Below, one piece after another: positions 60,801-64,000 of a stretch of 64,000 bases of DNA; the first letter of the stretch is position 1; every line of letters starts with the position of its first letter. Position numbers and translations under genes: made by a program. The stretch is from the NCBI GenBank assembly GCA_022578965.1, contig MU400601.1, forward strand, positions 113,159 to 177,158, in the 5' to 3' direction. The DNA comes from Xylaria sp. FL1777 (Eukaryota > Ascomycota > Sordariomycetes > Xylariales > Xylariaceae). The notes beneath the pieces are model-generated. The model had not been told where the DNA came from, did not search any database, and saw nothing but the letters and a program-made list of their open reading frames with translations.

Positions 60801-63219
60801 ATTTTTGTTTTTTAGAGTTATATTTACTTTTTTATAAATATTTAGAAGTTATAACATTAATGTTAAACATTTGTTTTTTTAATAAGTTTATATTAATTTT
60901 GTAATATTGTAGTACTTATAGTTTTTAATTAACTAGCTAAACATACTAATTTTGTAATTTTTTTAGCATTTTTTTTAGTTTTTTTTTTATAATTGCTATA
61001 TTTCTTTGTTTTAATTTTAACTGCTATATTTGCTTAGTAATATTATTTATGTTTTAGTTATAAATAAAGTATTAAGCTAATTTTATTTGCTGTTCTTTAA
61101 TAATAACTGTTTTAATAGCTAGTATAGTTATGTTAATAGCTAGCTTAGCAGTATTAATAGCAGTATATAAAAGCTTATTAAAATTATAATTATATAAATA
61201 ATTAACTTTTTTTTATGTTTTATATGCTTTTTTTGTTTTTTTAGAGTAAAAATCTAGCTTAAATTCTTTATTAATTTAGTTGTTTAGTGTTTTATAAAGG
61301 TTTTTATAAAATATTTTGTTTAAATTATTATATAACTTCTTAAAAAACTTTATTATTTTATTAATAGTATTTTGATTTAGTTTTTTAAGCAAACTTTAAG
61401 TAAGTTAAAAATTAAAATAGTAATTTTTTTAGGCCTTAATATTCTTAGTATATACTTAATACTAAAAGAAGTAAGTTTTAAGATTAGTAAAGTATATAGC
61501 TTTTAAGCAAGCTTTAAAATCTTGTAATATAATAATAGCAGACTTATTTTACTTAGAGTTTTAAAGCTTAAACTTTTGTTTAAGCAGTTTATAAGCTTTA
61601 GTTTATAACAGATAATCTTTTAGTATTATTTTTACTATTTTTTTTGTTTAAAAAGTATTACAATAAACGAAAACCTGTTTAATTTTATTAATGTTTTTAA
61701 AACGCTTTATATAAAAAGAAGCATTTAAATTGTTTAACTATTTGTTTATTTTTAACTTATTAAACAGCAAATGCTAGTTTAACCTTGGGTTAAAAAGCAT
61801 AAATAATAGCTTAATTTTAGCATTATGCTTATTATTAAAATAGCTTAAGCTAAATAAAGTTGCTTTAATATTTTTTAGAAATAATAAGCTAGTTATTTTT
61901 ATTTTTTTTGTTTATAAGTAATTTTAATGTTTTTTATATATTAAAGTAAAAAGATCTAACAATTTTTTATAGCTAGATTACTTAATTAAGCTATAGTTTT
62001 TAGATTTTTAAGCTATATAATAAATCGAAGTAAAGTTTGTATAAAAGTAATAAGGAAAGTAAGCTGCAAAAAATGCTAAAAGTAAGCTAAGTAAAAGTGT
62101 AAGTTTGAAAAAAAAGAAGGTATAAAGTGCTAGAAGTTTTTAGGTATTTTAAGTATTTAGGTTCTTTTGTGCTGTTTTTTTGGATTTTTTTTTTAGAAAA
62201 CCTAACGATCTTTTTTGTTTGCATTTATAAGAACTGCTAGCTTGTTTTTTATAGCTTTTCGAGTTTTTCTTTAAATGCTTTTATATTTTTGTTTTTTGTG
62301 CGCTTTTATTTTTTTGTGTGCTTTGTAGCATTTAGTTTTTTTGTTTTTTAGTTTAGTTTGCTTTGCTTTACGTAAGTTTTATTAAGCAAGCTTTATTTTT
62401 TTATAGCTTTTTATTTGTAAAAGTAGCATGCTTTTTTTTTTTTTTTAAAGCTTTTTTATTTAATAATAAGCGCTATAAAAAAGCAATAGTTACGTTTTGC
62501 GCAAAGTTTTTAAGCAATAGCCAGCTTATACTTAAAAAACCTTGCTTTTTGTTTTTTAATAAAAAACTATATTAGCTTAAAGAACAAAGTATATTTTTGA
62601 TTATTAAAAGCCTTATATATTAATGCGTAGACTTAAACTTATTTAGTATAAATAAGCGTTAAATTTGCTTGCATTATAGCTTTTTAGGAGTTTTAGCAAT
62701 TCTTACTTACTTTTAAGCCTGTTTTTTGTTTTTTTTTTGTTTTTCTAAAGGCAATTATGCTTTTTTCTTTATAAAGCACTAGCTTTTTAACGAAAATCTT
62801 TTTTTTTTAGGCCTTTAAAGGCTTTTAATAAACAGTTTTTTAGCTTTGCTATCCTAAAGATTATACTAGCATTTTAACATTCGATTGTTGTTTTGCTAAA
62901 AAAAATGAAAACGCTTTGCAAACTAAGCTAAAAAAAACAGTTTAATATTTTTATATGTTTGTTTTAAGCTTTATTGATTAAAGGCTACTAGCTTAAATGT
63001 TTATACTAATTATAACTAAATTGCTTGCATTAAGCAAGCTTTGCTTATTATTAGTTAAAGCAGCTAAGTATAATATATTATAACTTGCATATAAGAATTA
63101 TAGCAATTAATAAATGAATAAATTAAACATATAAGTTAGCAATAATAAATTGCTTGTTTATTAGTTTTGTAGTATTATCTATAATAAATAAAAGATTGGC
63201 TTTACTAAAAATACTAATA

Positions 63220-63523
63220 AAATAAAGCAATATAATTGCGTAAGATTTACTATAATACTTTAATTGCAAAAAAATAAGTTATAACTTATGCATTTAAGCA
63301 ATTAGGCCATATATAAATTAAGGAATTAAACAATTAATTAAAAGGCTATCTAATAATACAAATAAAGCAACCATAGCTAATTTCCATCTTTTTGTGCATA
63401 ATTGTTTAGTTTATACTTCGAAATCTAGCGCAATACTTATACTCTTATTCTTACTATATAACTTAGCCTAAACTTACTTTAACTAGCTAGTTAGCTCATT
63501 TAGCCACTTTACTTTACTTCAAT
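63220..63523 (+). repeat. 304-bp direct repeat, copy B
   Basis: Same orientation as copy A, 14.35 kb further on. Less mutated overall (T or A state at 13 of 40 differing sites), especially in its second half, where it keeps words such as CTAGCTAGTTAGCTC. Confidence 0.9.
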
Positions 63524-64000
63524 ATATAGTTATATTTTTTTTATATTTTTTTAATGTTTGGTTTTTGTTATATTGTATATTATAAATTTTTTAACTAAAA
63601 TATTGTTTTTTTTACTATTGTTTTTTTTGCAATTATTTTGCTTGCTTATATAGTTTATTATATTAGTATTTATATTACTTTTTATATTTAAATTAATTAA
63701 TTTTTTTAATACTACTTTTATTGCTTTTAATTTTAAAAATAATTTTAATTATAAAAGTAATAACTTAAATAAAAAATCTAATTTTATATATTAGTAATAA
63801 GTTATAATAAATATATAAAAATATTAATATTATAATTATAATTAAAGCTATAATTTTTATTAGTTTTTAAAAAAATAGCTTTTATTGCAAACTATAATTA
63901 ATAATTAGTTAAAGCTATAAATATATAAAATAATTAATATATTAAAAAACTTTAAAGTTTAATAACGTTTTTAAAAAGCTAATATTTAAATAAAATTTAA

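Larger units (their letters stand above)
47819..64000. repeat. A+T-rich RIP-degraded repetitive block
   Basis: Over 16 kb of sequence with about one-fifth G+C (two 60-base lines counted by eye gave 14 and 11 G+C), rich in TTTA/TAAA/TTAGCT words and stop codons in all frames. The longest open frames are only about 60-73 codons with no domain signature. The internal 304-bp repeat pair differs only by transitions, which identifies repeat-induced point mutation as the cause. The block most likely derives from transposable elements, but their class cannot be read directly. It runs off the window end. Remaining C and G bases are strikingly often in GpC steps. Confidence 0.85.

Noticed and set aside
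47819..64000. Mitochondrial DNA or an inserted mitochondrial fragment
   Set aside because: The A+T richness is extreme, stops occur in all frames and no respiratory or ribosomal gene is visible. Repeat copies differ only by transitions, as in RIP of nuclear repeats.
1..64000. CRISPR arrays, operons, rRNA genes or telomeric repeats
   Set aside because: None seen. The organism is a fungus, and no TTAGGG-type array occurs in the window.

Overview
This window is nuclear DNA from a filamentous ascomycete (Pezizomycotina, probably a Sordariomycete). The evidence is short introns of about 50-200 nt with GTRNGT donors and TACTAAC/GCTAAC-type branch points, spaced-out genes without operons, and fungal gene families: translin-associated factor X, a GPR1/FUN34/YaaH acetate transporter, a DUF7025-type AAA ATPase, a DFG5/DCW1-like GH76 protein and IQGAP. 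There is also a large A+T-rich block bearing the C-to-T/G-to-A scars of repeat-induced point mutation (RIP). I cannot name the species.

Layout. Positions 1-41.8 kb are a gene-bearing compartment with eleven protein genes whose exon joins I checked for reading frame: GPI mannosyltransferase 1 (-), translin-associated factor X (+), acetate transporter (-), AAA ATPase (-), membrane M28 carboxypeptidase (-), MFS transporter (+), IMP dehydrogenase (-), IQGAP (+), GH76 mannanase (-), quinone-oxidoreductase-like MDR (+), then a divergent pair: a 1636-residue protein I do not recognise (-) and a 580-residue protein with a retropepsin-like Asp-Ser-Gly motif (+). Non-coding stretches of 2-4 kb between them carry two recurrent short motifs, TACCTA/TAGGTA clusters and the 9-mer TACGCAGTA.

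From 41.8 to 47.8 kb I see no convincing gene. From about 47.82 kb to the end the composition switches abruptly to about one-fifth G+C, with no credible gene. Inside it are two 304-bp direct repeats 14.4 kb apart that differ at 40 positions, all transitions, with no indel. At its left edge a 57-bp inverted repeat has an intact arm outside the block and a mutated arm inside. Together these point to RIP-inactivated repetitive (probably transposon-derived) DNA next to a gene-rich segment.

How the genes work together: mostly independent housekeeping functions (GPI anchor assembly, wall mannan remodelling, purine synthesis, cytokinesis, acetate/ammonium transport, small-RNA/tRNA processing). I see no biosynthetic cluster. 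The least explained gene content is the divergent orphan pair at 34.8-41.8 kb, the last genes before the degenerate block.
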